Assembly (NCBI GenBank): GCA_050084515.1
Contig: CM114272.1
Coordinates: 56,420,001 to 56,484,000, forward strand
Reading direction: 5' to 3'
Source of the DNA: Blasia pusilla
Taxonomy: Eukaryota > Marchantiophyta > Marchantiopsida > Blasiales
DNA length: 64,000 bases
Under the pieces are notes generated by a model. It did no database searches. It had not been told where the DNA came from and worked only from the letters and a program-made list of their open reading frames with translations. This document shows positions 1-9,346 of the stretch, one piece after another. How positions within the stretch are numbered: the stretch's first letter is position 1; the number at the start of each line of letters is the position of its first letter. A program made the position numbers and the translations under genes.

Positions 1-204
1 TTGGTGTTCAACAGACAAAGGTAGAGGCTATCTCATGCATTCCATCCCCTACAAATGTGAGCCGTGTTCGCGCATTCATGGGATTGGCGAACTTCTATCG
101 ACGATACGTCAAGGGATTCAGTTCGATTGCAAAGTCGCTGACCTTGCTAACCAAGGTGGATCACAAGTGGCACTGGGGGGGATGAGCAGGAGCGAGCATT
201 TGAG
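1..204 (+). pseudogene. Ty3/gypsy RT C-terminal (thumb/connection) fragment
   Basis: The first frame reads through VRAFMGLANFYRRYVKGFSS and then a KSLTLLTK segment. This is the conserved stretch that follows the RT palm in Ty3/gypsy pol ('lgl.nyYrrFi..fs.ia.pLt.Ltkk'). It should run straight into the RNase H domain. A run of seven G near 175-181 gives a one-base excess that shifts the frame just before the DEQERAFELLK segment. The catalytic YxDD region would lie upstream of the window. Confidence 0.8.
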
Positions 205-744
205 TTGCTCAAGGACAGGTTGACGTCCGCGCCCATCTTGAGGAGACCGATCAGGGGGCGTCCTTTCCAGTTGCACACAAATTGGAGCATGTTGGGGCTT
301 GGAGCGGTGCTCACCCAGCATGATGATGAGGGTAGAGAGTTTGTGGTGGCTTACGCTAGCCACTCGAACAACGCTGCAGAGGCGAGGTACAGCTCGTATG
401 AGGGTGAGTGCTTGGCTGCGGTGTGGGCTGTCGTGCATTTCAGGTGTTACTTATTTGGCAACCCCTTTACTATCATCATTGATCATCAACCACTGAAGTG
501 GTTGATGGAGTCCGAAAAGCTTACAGGGAAGCTTGCGAGATGGGCTCTGTTGTTGCAGGAGTATGATTTTCAGGTGGTACATACACCTAGGATGCTCAAC
601 CAAGATGCACATGGGTTGAGTGGTAACCCATGCCCGAGTCAGCGAGATGCGACTGGAGCTCGAGGGCATGGAGAGAGTGATGAGAAGTCGGTGCCAGGAT
701 GGCACACCTCAACCTATTTAGGCATGTTGGCTATGGAGAGCTAG
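205..744 (+). pseudogene. Ty3/gypsy RNase H domain (degenerate)
   Basis: This 179-codon block matches the RNase H domain that follows RT in Ty3/gypsy pol. It contains the GAVLTQHD strand, the YASHSNNAAEARYSSYEGECLAA helix region with its catalytic Glu, and the TIIIDHQPLKWL strand with its Asp. The first catalytic Asp, expected in a TDWS-like position, reads Asn (HTNWS), which would cripple catalysis. The block ends in TAG at 742-744 and the downstream frame continues as the integrase zinc-binding region, so the stop is a degenerative mutation rather than a natural end. A more decayed copy of the same segment is on the minus strand at about 33.0-33.28 kb. Confidence 0.85.
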
Positions 745-747
745 AGT

Positions 748-1155
748 GTGGAGACTTCGATGGCGAGGTCTAATGGAGAGTCCTTGGATCCCGAGGCCAG
801 TGAGGAGACAACACGTGGCCGAGATATTCATGATGATGGAGTAGTCTTAGAGTACCTTCGTACTGGCAGCGTTGCGAGCACTGTGGATGCTAGAGAGCGA
901 GATCGGATCCTACAGCGGGCCAGACGGTTCCGTTGGGAGGGGACAAATATTTTGAGGGTTTGGGAGGATGGCAAAGTACGCGTAGTGCCACATCCTTTGT
1001 TGAGAGCACGACTAGTGCAGCATGCCCACGAGGAGTTGGGTCACTTTGGGGTGAAGCGGACGTACAGCTTGCTCCAGATTCAGTATTGGTGGCGAGGCAT
1101 GCAAACTGACATTCAGCAGTTTGTTGCCAAGTGCATGGTGTGTGATCGGGTCTGA
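748..1155 (+). pseudogene. Integrase N-terminal H2C2 zinc-binding domain
   Basis: The C-terminal 45 residues carry the HHCC zinc-binding signature of retroviral-type integrases: His in HAHEELGHFGVKRTY, then about 30 residues (YWWRGMQTDIQQFV) and Cys-x2-Cys in KCMVCDRV. The upstream part, with RFRWEGTNILRVWEDGKVRVV, is the usual linker after RNase H. A TGA at 1153-1155 separates it from the integrase core, which continues 27 bases later. In the family this domain helps the integrase multimerise and bind cDNA ends. Confidence 0.85.
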
Positions 1156-1182
1156 GCATCGTTCAATGCTCCGACTCCACAG

Positions 1183-2010
1183 TTGCATCCATTACCAATC
1201 ATGGGCTTAGGGTATAGATGGAGTTTGGATTTTGCAGGACCTTTGCCTTTGACAGAGCGTCACAGTTGTTATGTGTTGGTGATGGTCGAGCACTTCTCGA
1301 AGTGGATCAAGTTGGTTGCATTGCCTGAAAAAGCGAGTGAGGGAGTAGCTTATGCCTTCCTTGACAGAGTGCTGAGTCATTATGGCGCACCGGCTGAGAT
1401 GTTGACAGACCAGGGTACCGAGTTTCGGGATGAGTTCCAAGCCTTGTGTGATCAAGCGCCGATCAACCACCGCACGACTTCGCGAAATCATCCCGAGGCG
1501 GATGGATTAGCGGAGAGAGTTGTGCAGACGGTGAAGAGGGGCTTATGCAAGTATGGCTTGAAGAGAGGTCACCTAGGAGATTGGGACCTCCAGTTGCCAT
1601 GGTTGACGATGGGATACAGATTCAGCAGGCATGCATCCTTAGCGTCTTTTTCACCGTACTTGCTACTTTATGGCCGAGAGCCAGATTTACCTGCGGCCAT
1701 TCGTCGAGATGCTGGTGAGGTGTTGGACCTTGATGACCCAGATGTATGGGTGCAAGCATGTTCTCAGAGGGCTGAGTTATTTCGGAGAGTGATGCCCATG
1801 GTGTTCGAGAACTTGGCGATTGCGCAACATCGGGATACGTTGAGGTATGCGACTATTCGGGGTGGTGGTTATCGACCAACTATCCGGAGGTTTCATCAAG
1901 GAGATTATGTCTACTTGCAGCAGACGGCACCGACGACGTTGGATGTGACTATAGGGCGCACTATCCTGAGAGTGCGTGACGTTTTGCCATCAGGTGTTCT
2001 CTTGCTGTAG
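1183..2010 (+). pseudogene. Integrase catalytic core (DDE) and C-terminal region
   Basis: The 275-codon block holds a complete rve-type core. The first Asp is in WSLDFAGPLP, the second in EMLTDQGTEF, and the catalytic Glu in PEADGLAERVVQTVKRG. After the core comes the region leading to a small beta-barrel, VYLQQTAPTTLDVTIGRTIL. Integrase inserts the element cDNA into host chromosomes. The frame ends at TAG 2008-2010, but the same frame continues with GRDSMVWKDHVRNC, so the stop is probably a mutated sense codon. The core triad is intact even though the polyprotein as a whole is broken. Confidence 0.88.
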
Positions 2011-2268
2011 GGACGCGATAGTATGGTATGGAAGGACCATGTGCGTAATTGTGCACCATGTCACCTTCCTAACATTGATGGTACAGTGGATCAGAGCTTA
2101 GCTGTAGTTCCTGCAGGCTTGCGTTGCATGTTGTGTGGTTCTGCCCGTGGTGCGGCCACGATGCTAGTCTATGATGGTTGTTCGAGAGGTGGCATATGGC
2201 ATGTCTAATGCCACCTCTCACTAGGGTTCCTCGGGGACGATGGATGTGTCCCAGATGTACATAGAGGA
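2011..2268 (+). pseudogene. PHD-finger-like C-terminal tail of the integrase
   Basis: Downstream of the integrase stop the frame gives KDHVRNCAPCHLPN and then a Cys4-His-Cys3 pattern: RCMLCGS (Cys codons 2125-2127 and 2134-2136), MLVYDGC (Cys 2179-2181), then after a frame change near 2188 WHMAC (His 2193-2195, Cys 2202-2204), a PPLTRVPRGRW stretch and MCPRC (last Cys 2256-2258). Spacing and the Pro/Trp landmarks fit a PHD finger, a module that reads histone H3 tails. The third zinc ligand, expected in 'MLVCDGC', reads Tyr. Many plant Ty3 elements carry a chromodomain here; a PHD-type reader would be an alternative targeting module. Assignment rests on pattern reading across one frameshift. 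Confidence 0.65.
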
Positions 2269-2440
2269 GATACTAGGTAGGTTTCAATCTCGACTTTTTC
2301 TCTGACATGGATGACAGGAAGGCGACTAACGATGGGGCCACATGAGCACCCGGCCTTCTTGCTCTTAGCGTCCGAGAGATGTATGTCATGGTAGGTAGGG
2401 ATAGATGACTATCTGGAGTTAGAGGGACCTAACCACCAGC

Positions 2441-2453
2441 TAGGGGGGCGATT
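2441..2453 (+). other. Candidate polypurine tract
   Basis: The stretch AGCTAGGGGGGCGA lies directly before the sequence that begins the LTR-like repeat (GGAGATATTTTGG). A G-rich purine run at this position is what primes plus-strand synthesis in LTR retrotransposons. Confidence 0.5.
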
Positions 2454-3219
2454 GGAGATATTTTGGTACTTCTTGTCTCGTTGTTTGGAGTTAGCATGGG
2501 ATCGTGCGTGTTTGTGTGTGTGTTCGGTGACAGCGATGTATGTTGTGTAGCGATGTGTATGCACACGACAGTTGTCACGTCCTTTAGGATAGATCAGTGA
2601 GATCTAGTAGAGCGTCTTCAAGAGTAGTGGAGCACAGGCCTAGGAGTTCGAGGATGACCTACTGAGGCCCCGAGAAACCTGAGAGAGTAGATTTCCCCTT
2701 CGTTTTGGCTCATTTGGAGCCATATTGAGGAACTTGCTATTTTAGGTAAGTGCCATTTTGAGTATATGATCAACTTTCTATTTTTGGTAAGTGGCCCTTG
2801 ACCTCCTACATCAAGTCAAGAGCCAAGGAGGTGACTTGGGAGAACAGGTTACCATGGAGAGAGCTTGGGAGAGAGAAGGGGTATATATCCCAAGGAGAGA
2901 GAGCTTGAGAGCTCATTCTCTCTTTGTTGAACCTCTTGGCATGAGGCGGCGGAGCTATGGTCCCTTGCCTTGTGAGAGTAACCCAAGCCTCTCATTAGGA
3001 GAGTGGGTTTGGTTTGACATGAGAGAGAGTGCACACCTTTGAGAGCTATGGTATGAGATTGTGTAGAGAGAGATTGGATCTTACTTTAATTGGAGATATT
3101 TTGGTACTTCTTGTCTCGTTGTTTGGATGCCATGAGTTAGCATGGGATTGTGCGTGCTTGTGTTTGTGTTCGGTGAGAGCGATGTATGTTGTGTAGGGTT
3201 TAGGTGTATGTGCAAGACA
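2454..3219 (+). repeat. LTR-derived sequence with terminal direct repeat
   Basis: Sequence after the polypurine tract recurs on the opposite strand at 33.37-33.93 kb and 35.62-35.81 kb. Shared landmarks are TTTAGGATAGATCAG (about 2585), CTCATTTGGAGCCATATTGAG (2709 on) and TCATTCTCTCTTTGTTGAACC (2913 on). About 130 bp beginning GGAGATATTTTGGTACTTC occurs at 2454 and again at 3091, so one LTR appears to be followed by the start of a second. The same arrangement is seen in the 33.4-kb copy. Exact LTR ends are unresolved. No gene is present. Confidence 0.7.
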
Positions 3220-3464
3220 TCCCTCTCCATATCACTATATCGGTAGGGACGACGGAAGATTGGCGTATCACTAGCCAAATCAATCCATATATTGGGTCCA
3301 ACCAAAGCACCCAACTCCTTCATGCTAAAGACAAAACAACTCCTATAAGCACGTAGGAACTGTGTCAATCGTCGTTTTTCACCTCTCGTAAGCTTGGGCC
3401 CAAGTAATGGCTCCCAAGTCTCCTCCACTGGCACACTAGAGGGAGAGGACGACCAACTCCACAA
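3220..3464 (-). pseudogene. Start of Ty3/gypsy RT region (minus-strand element)
   Basis: Read on the minus strand, this segment gives LTRGEKRRLTQFLRAYRSCF, then MKELGALVGPNIWIDLAS and TPIFRRPYRYSDMER. In Ty3/gypsy polyproteins this lies between the protease-side domains and the RT fingers. It breaks off at 3220, where the plus-strand LTR-like sequence begins in opposite orientation, so RT proper is missing. It continues upstream into the methyltransferase block with a frame change around 3440-3460. Confidence 0.75.
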
Positions 3465-4140
3465 GCCCAGCCATTACATCCCATTTACTCCAAGGATGCA
3501 AAATACTATTCTCCTCGCCCCCAGCCGATGTCTCTACCATCGTGGTAGCCATCAAGCTCATCACAAGGGGTGGAAGACCCATAGACATAGTGCGAAGTCG
3601 ACGCTGCTCGGTCATACCAAGACTCAAAATCCAGGTCAAACAATTCAGGTCCATGGCCTGACCCAACACATGACGTCGTGAAGCCTCAGAAATGGAAGCA
3701 ACCGCTGTCACCCTAGTAGCAAATCCCATCGCACGCTCTCTCTCATCAGCGTTAGGCTCCACCAACTGTCGCACATGAGAATCCCATACAAGCCCGGGAC
3801 CACCTTCCCTGTAGGCATGTGACGAGGGAAAACTCACAAATGTGGGTAGTGCCATCCAAGGCTGGCCCACACGGTTCACCACTACCATGGGTGACCGATC
3901 AATAACCCTCACCACCTGAGAAAGTCGCCTAGTATCCAAGATACTATCCACTGTAAGGCAAGGATCCCGCTGCACTACATCATATGCTCGACGTAGAACC
4001 TCCCTAGGCAAAAATTTTGTCCACCACAAGCGTGGACGATGTCGTAACACCCGTAACATCTCCCAAAACAATCGAGACCTAGGATCGTGTAATCCCTCAC
4101 CACGACCAGCACGTGTATGACCCTGACATGGCCATCCTGC
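3436..4140 (-). pseudogene. Cytosine-5 DNA methyltransferase, C-terminal part (retrotransposon-borne)
   Basis: Starting at 4140 on the minus strand the frame opens with PCQGHTRAG, the catalytic Pro-Cys motif IV of C5-cytosine methyltransferases, then GLHDPRSRLFWEMLRVL. This is followed by HRPRLWWTKFLP (motif VIII-like), LPTFVSFPSSHAYR, ADERERAMGFATRVT (motif IX/target-region end) and RRHVLGQAMDLNCLTWIL (motif X). The block between the first helix after motif IV and motif VIII is shorter than usual and I see no Glu-Asn-Val motif VI, so an internal deletion is likely. The N-terminal half, ending in VIAGW, lies at 16.47-16.75 kb beyond the 12.3-kb insertion. Retrotransposons with captured cytosine methyltransferases are known in some algae and dinoflagellates. 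Both ends of this copy are broken. Confidence 0.8.
4131..4140. repeat. Target-site duplication, left copy
   Basis: GCCATCCTGC is identical to 16460-16469. The flanking bases differ (G at 4130 against C at 16459; G at 4141 against A at 16470), so the duplication is exactly 10 bp. Removing the insert and one copy brings the two halves of methyltransferase motif IV together in one frame. Confidence 0.9.
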
Positions 4141-4200
4141 GGGGGCTGGTATTCTGGCAGGAGAGAGTAAGAGAGGAGAGGAAGAGAGGAGAGTCTCTCT
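4141..4200 (+). repeat. Left terminal region of the 12.3-kb element (imperfect TIR)
   Basis: The end begins GGGGGCTGGTATTCTGGC and runs into GTAAGAGAGGAGAGGAAGAG. The opposite end read inward begins GAGGTGCGGTAAGAGG and then GAGAGGAAGAGAGG. The shared GTAAGAG...GAGAGGAAGAGAGG block makes an imperfect inverted repeat offset by about 18 bases at the tip. Purine-rich low complexity inflates the similarity. Confidence 0.5.
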
Positions 4201-4835
4201 TCAAAAAAAAGGGCCAAATCCGCCTCCTCTCTTCAAAACTTTTTGACATATTTGAAATTTTTGTTTGCTTTCAAATTCATGAAATCTTTAGAAGAGAGTA
4301 GGTAGTGGTCCACATTCGGGCCTAAAGAAACCTCTTTTTTCCAGGGGGCGAAAAAAAAGTAGACATCATAAGACCACTACAAACATTTTTCCATCACTCT
4401 CCATGTGAGCCTAAGTTTTTTAACATTACCTGTCTTGGTCTACAAAAAGCAGTGCCCATGGGTATTTTTGTTGGAGGACCACCCGGATGCCAACCTCTCT
4501 TTTTGCAGGGATTATTGCCTGCATCATGGCCTCCCCTGAATTGCCCCATAACCAACTTTCTATTGGTTATGAATGGTGTCTGCTCAAGACCAACTTTGTG
4601 AAATGTGAACACATGAGAGGATAATTGAACCAAAAGATTGTTAGCTGTCTGGAGTAAAGAGGAACTGATGTCCCTTCATTCAGATCCTAAAGCTGAGAAA
4701 CCGAGAAGCTGCACCCCTCCCAACCCGTAAGAAAGCTCACCATAAGAAAGGAAAGATTTTTAGAAGTGATTTTCTTCCACCCTGTACCCACGAAAATCTA
4801 ACAGGTTGGGAATTTGAAATGGCAATCCGACACGT
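4201..4835. other. Left subterminal region, no gene seen
   Basis: No credible coding sequence. A degenerate relative of the palindrome family (AACAGGTTGGGAATT...GGCAATCCGACA) occurs near 4800-4830. The rest is unclassified element DNA. Confidence 0.4.
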
Positions 4836-4839
4836 AGTA

Positions 4840-5920
4840 GGAATCCTGCACATCTTAGACAAGAAAAGAAGCCTACAAGTGGTTTGACGAATGTAGGGGT
4901 ACGAGCCAAAAGTTAAGAAGCCCGCCACAATGCGTCAGAAGTTGGTCTCATAGGGAAAGAGTCCGATCACTCAAGCAGTCAACCTGTCAGAATCCGACAG
5001 CTTGCCTGGAAATGGTTAAAAAGTTGCAGTGAGCAAAAAGAAAAAAGTTGCAACCCGTCGGAATCATACGGGTTGCAAAATTGTAATTCTGAGTAGCTAA
5101 AAGAACACAATCCACAAGTCCAAAAAAATATTCCAGCAAACTTTTATTAACACCATTATGGGTTGAAAAAATCTCGTCTTTTATTACCTCCGAAGGAACC
5201 TCGGAAATGTACATTTGACCTAGTCTATGATTTCTTCAGCCTCGTCATCTACAAATTTACTCCTAACTCTCCTCGGTGTGGTACAAAGGAATGTCCTGGG
5301 ATACAAGTGGCTCCTCTGGCCGATTGTAGACGGGGATCGAAAATGTTGGCGAATTCGAGTGCCTTGGCCCCCCCCTAGGTACGCCATAAGGGTCCCATGT
5401 AACCTGATTTGAGTCCCACCGCTGGAGTATACCTTGAACGCTCTGCAATGTGACACCCATCCAGTATCAATATGTGCTCCGTCCTTGGTAATACCATTAT
5501 GGCAATCGCACAAGTAGTAGGAATCCAACACGTCTGAGAGAAGAAAAGAAGCCTACGCCTGCCTTTACGAGTTGAGGGGAAGCTGCCAAGGGAAGAAGCC
5601 CGCCAGATTGCCTCTTAAGTTGGACCAACAGGGAAAGATTCCGATCAGGCAACCTGTCGGAATCCGACAGGTTTCCTGGAAGTGGTAAGAAGGTACTGTC
5701 ATCAAAAAGTGAAAAGTTGCAAGTAGGAGAAATCCGACAGGTTGCAAAATAGAAGTCCGCGGAGTACATAGACGATCACATTCGAAAAGACAAACAAAAT
5801 GTTCAGCAAACTTTTACAAGCACCACCATCGTTCGAAAAAATCATCTCTTTTATATCATCCGAAAAAAGCTCGGAACTGTACATTTGATCTATTCTATGA
5901 AATCTTTTGCCTCATCATCA
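4840..5920. repeat. Diverged direct duplication of about 400 bp
   Basis: Sequence at about 4840-5260 is repeated at about 5510-5920. Shared landmarks in the same order are GTAGTAGGAATCC, AGAAAAGAAGCCTAC, AAGAAGCCCGCCA, a palindrome pair (4981 and 5650), CAGCAAACTTTTA (5136 and 5803) and GTACATTTGA near each end. About 250 bp of different sequence lies between. The duplicated block may include a 3'-terminal exon of the minus-strand gene, since both copies end near an acidic tail. Confidence 0.6.
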
Positions 5921-5975
5921 AATAACTCCCTACTCCAAACGCTACAGTCAAGCTGGGTCCTTGAGTTCTTTAAAC

Positions 5976-6583
5976 TCACTCGTCATCGTCCGAGAGCTCT
6001 TGCAAAATTACTTTCAACCTTGCCCTCCCAATTTTCGGAATCGTTGGAAGTGACGATGGAGTCACTACCAATGGTGGGTCTGGAACCGGAGCTCTCGGCT
6101 TCGGTGGAGAGTTGTACGCCCCAACGAGCCTTTCGTATTCTGCCTTTGCCTCCTTGCAAAGGTCAAACAGTTCTTGCCTTCCCTCGAGGCAGAGAATGTT
6201 CCTGCCACTCTGCCAAGCGCCTTTGATACTTGCCCATGAAAGTCCCACTAAGACGAACACCAAGTCACCCGGCCTTGAGTAGAGCTCGATCAGCGTTTGC
6301 GTCAGGGCTGGCGACTTTTCCCTTCCTCCCAGAGGTGGGGTACCGTCTTGCATGTAAATTCCCGGGGGGGAATTGTACAAACTATCTTAGCTGTACCCAT
6401 CTGAGCATGGATCCACAGGATCCTGGATCTTGAACACCTAGAAATTGTGCTCGGGCCGAACGAAGCAGTAAATGTAGGAGTGGTCCATCTGTAAAGAATC
6501 ACGTTGGAAACAATGTCAGCAACTTGGCATAATGTGCAACACGTCACCAAAGAAGTCGGCTTGACCCTAGAGAACTTTTTCAA
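5976..6583 (-). pseudogene. Amino-methyltransferase C-terminal part (SAM-binding region, degenerate)
   Basis: The minus-strand frame from about 6380 reads GGREKSPALTQTLIELYSRP, then GDLVFVLVGLSWASI and GAWQSGRNILCLEGRQELFD, with an acidic end ELSDDDE. This follows the C-terminal pattern of beta-class DNA amino-methyltransferases ('eKP..l...lI...s..Gd.VlDpFaGsGt...aa...gR..ig.E'). The Asp-Pro-Phe-x-Gly-x-Gly core reads V-L-V-x-G, so SAM binding is doubtful. Upstream, MDHSYIYCFVRPEHNF fits the aromatic strand before motif X but is separated by TAG and TAA stops. Motif IV lies upstream at 7.3 kb, giving the IV-then-I order of the beta class. Confidence 0.6.
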
Positions 6584-6609
6584 TTACTAACTTTGGATCA
6601 ACCTGTCGG

Positions 6610-6930
6610 AGTCCGACGGGTTGTTTTGTCCCTGACCAACCCGTCGGAAGACGACGGGTTGCTGGCCTAGAGCAGCCCATGCTCGGCTGAGAGCAACCCG
6701 TCGCTTTTCGACGGGTTGCAGCTTTCCGGAAACAAAGGGAAAAACCAAAAGCAACTGCAACCCGTCGGGTTCCGACGGGTTGCAGGTACACCACGGTTTT
6801 CCCTGTGTTTTTGGGAAAGATGCAACCCGTCGGAAACCGACGGGTTGCTCTTAGCCGAGCATGGGCTGCTCTAAGCCAGCAACCCGTCGCCTTCCGACGA
6901 GCTGCTCACGGACAAAAACAACGGAGATAT
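6610..6930. repeat. Large foldback (inverted repeat) containing palindromes
   Basis: Arms of about 140 bp at 6610-6750 and 6790-6930 are reverse complements at roughly 85% identity by eye. For example, GCAGCCCATGCTCGGCTGAG on the left mirrors CTTAGCCGAGCATGGGCTGC on the right. Each arm holds two copies of the 25-bp palindrome (6637 and 6694; 6823 and 6880) and a fifth sits in the loop (6758). The foldback lies in the gap between the two methyltransferase coding blocks, possibly an intron. Confidence 0.85.
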
Positions 6931-6942
6931 ACTATCTTAAAA

Positions 6943-7884
6943 TTACACGCATTGAGCCTTATCCGAATTTGAAAATATATTTGAGATTATACTACAGGAA
7001 TTGAGCCTTACCCGAATCTGACTCGTCGCGGATCGGAGTGGGTACTCATTTTTTATGATCCACGATTGCGCCGTCCTCCACTTTAGCGACCTCTTGACGC
7101 ACTGGAGGTTGAAGAGCTCGTCCTCGCTCCCTCCAGTCAACACTAAGAAGCAGCCCTTGTCACTCAGATAGGCGTCTGCAAAGGAGAACAATAGCGCAAT
7201 TTGGTCATAAGAGAGTGGCACATTCCACTCAGGTACCCCGTCCGACGGATTCTCGCCCCATAGTCGCAACCCCGAGGGCAGATCAGCGATCAAGAGATCC
7301 ACCGCAACCTCTTCGACCACTCCATTCACCGTCCAGGCAGCGTGCCCGTTTTGTTGGAGCTTCTGTCCCAGCCTTGTAAATTTATCAATGGCTGGTGTCG
7401 ACGCTTGAGAACTGAAGCTTTTCAGCTCATCCTGTAAAGGAGTGAACTGAAGGAGGACGCTTGTCCGGGTCGTTGTTTGTCTATGTCTTCCCAAGGATGA
7501 TGGACTGTATTCTCCTTGGGACAACCCTGGCACCTCTCGCTTCCGCTTCTCCCGAGTCTGTGGACGGCTTGTCGGGGTCTCTATGACCTCATACTCTGGT
7601 GGGGTTTTTTTCGCCGAGGACCTGGTCCGACCCTCTCTCCCCGTTCGCCCGGACGATTCGCCTCGGCCTTGAATCTTCAGCCTCTCTTTGGGAAGACTCG
7701 GCCTCGGAATTTTTCCCTCCCCTCGCCTTGCCTTTGAGACCCGCTGTGGATTTGTCTTTGGCTGTGCGGACCTTGGAAGCCAACTCAGCTGTCTTGTGGG
7801 CTTGCTCTTCCGCATCTCCTCCGAAGAAGTCTTCAGGCTGCACAAAATTGGGGATGTCGTCTTGTCCTGAGGCCACTGCATCAT
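6943..7884 (-). pseudogene. Amino-methyltransferase N-terminal part (motif IV-like)
   Basis: A 313-codon block. Residues about 1-150 are basic and low complexity (Arg/Lys/Ser/Pro). The second half reads EEVAVDLLIADLPSGLRLWG, then PEWNVPLSYDQIALLFSFAD and AYLSDKGCFLVLTGG, then QSWIIKNEYP. Asp-x-Pro-x after a hydrophobic strand, followed by 'W..pls..qi..l..fa..yL...G.flv', matches the motif IV region of DPPY-type N6-adenine/N4-cytosine methyltransferases. The tetrad is Asp-Leu-Pro-Ser rather than DPPY/NPPY. The SAM-binding part follows about 0.6 kb further on the same strand. No signal peptide or membrane segment is seen. Confidence 0.55.
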
Positions 7885-8122
7885 GAAGCACTCGTAAATC
7901 CTTATTGGTGATATCTTCAGGGTCGTTGAAGTCTAGTCAAATGGGGCAATTCTCCACCTCCCAATCAGAGATGTGCTGCCCCATCTCCATGTCGTAAATG
8001 GAGAATGTCTCTCCATCAGGCGGCGAAGCCCACAATTTCAAGGCTGCCAATAATTTTCCCCAGATACCTACATTCTTACACTGGACGAGGTACCTGAAGA
8101 CCATCCGTTGGGCAGCTTTTAC

Positions 8123-8986
8123 TCAAACTGATTCGGCCGTCTGCTCCTGTAGATCTCGCTTCTTCTTTGCTTGATCCCATTTGTTCCCCTCGATTTCTTC
8201 GTCAAGCTCTGCTTGAGGGAGGACGCAAACCTTGAACATTGTCTTGAATCCTGGGTTTTTGATTGGCTTGTCCCGAATGTCGTCGAGCCAAACCTCGAAA
8301 TCTACAAAACTTTCCAGGTTTGCTTCATCCGGAATGGGCTCTAATCTTTTGAGCTCCGCTTGCAGACTGTCCAGCACGGACTTCCCGATAACCCGCAACG
8401 TGTCCCAGAACGACCATTCGCGTAGCCTGTGGGAGATCACTGGATCGGACACACCCGAAGGATGGTGTGCCGCCCTCTCCTGGGCCTCTGTGCCCTCGAG
8501 ACTGATTTTCATTTGTCGGATCCTCCTAAACTCGCTTATGCCGGACAACGCAAACCGATGCACGCGATCCAGGGACACTTTCTCCCCAATCCGACCTTTC
8601 GGATCTTCATCCCTTTTCTGCTGGCGCTTGATAATTGCCTTCAGCTCCTTGTAAAACTCCGGACCAAGTTCAGGGTTGAGAATGCTGATGTATCGCTGCA
8701 TCTTGCTCGCCGTGTATTTCGTGGCTGCAGATACTGCAGCTTGGATGAATTTCGCGCGCTCAGACCCAGATACTTTCTCCCTCCGCTCCAACTCCAGTGC
8801 AGCGCTCTTCTTCGCGGCCTGTATCTTCGACCAGCAAAGGATGGTTACGGCTGCATCTTGGGAAATAAACTTATTTGCCCAAGTTTTCTTCTTTATCTGT
8901 GCACCCTTTGCAAGCATCTGATTTACAAGGGCGTCGCCCAAGAACCCCTTGTACTCTGCCGGGTGCGTCGTCAGCACCTTCTTCAC
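8123..8986 (-). pseudogene. Helical basic block of the ParB/methyltransferase gene, function unknown
   Basis: A 287-codon open block with codon-like composition, rich in Lys, Glu, Arg and Ala. It begins KKVLTTHPAEYKGFLGDALV and ends KKRDLQEQTAESV. It has no motif I recognise; helices with many Lys/Glu suggest an alpha-helical linker or DNA-binding region. It lies between the ParB-like block (9.78-10.26 kb) and the methyltransferase block (6.94-7.88 kb) on the same strand, so it is probably an internal exon of the same gene. Confidence 0.5.
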
Positions 8987-9053
8987 CCGATCGTAGTCCT
9001 AGATCCAGTGGTGGGTGACATTCCCCTCCGATACAATCCTGCACATCCAAACT

Positions 9054-9290
9054 CAACCCGTCAAAAAATTTGTAAGTTACATGGGTTCCTGCAACCCGTC
9101 AGACTTCGACGGGTCGTCCTAGCTCAAGGTCGGATTCTAGCAACGAGCTAAATGATGCAACCCATCGGAGTCCGACGGATTGCATTCACATTTGTGAATG
9201 CCTAGTTTCAACCCGTCGGAGTCCGACGGGTTGTCAGATATTCCGTATCAAACGTGAACATAGCAACCTGTCGGAGTCCGACAGGTTGCA
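9054..9290. repeat. Cluster of five GC-rich palindromes
   Basis: Copies begin at about 9054 (half-decayed), 9092, 9158, 9209 and 9264. The copy at 9209 is perfect, with arms CAACCCGTCGG and CCGACGGGTTG around AGT. The copy at 9264 has CAACCTGTCGG with CCGACAGGTTG, both arms changed together. An unrelated perfect palindrome (GCATTCACA-TT-TGTGAATGC) sits at 9182-9201. Confidence 0.85.
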
Positions 9291-9346
9291 CAATTGAATG
9301 GAAACTTGGAATTTGACGCAAAATTTGCTAAACCAACTTCCGAAGA

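Larger units (their letters stand above)
1..2268 (+). mobile_element. 3' half of a decayed Ty3/gypsy retrotransposon
   Basis: The order RT C-terminal region, RNase H, integrase zinc-binding domain, integrase core and C-terminal zinc-finger-like tail is the pol order of Ty3/gypsy elements. The 5' part (gag, protease, most of RT) lies outside the window or is lost. Reading is broken by a frameshift near 180, in-frame stops at 742-744, 1153-1155 and 2008-2010, and a frame change near 2188, so this copy cannot make a functional polyprotein. A purine-rich tract and LTR-like sequence follow at 2.44-3.22 kb. The element family recurs as remnants near 32.5-35.8 kb on the opposite strand. Confidence 0.9.
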
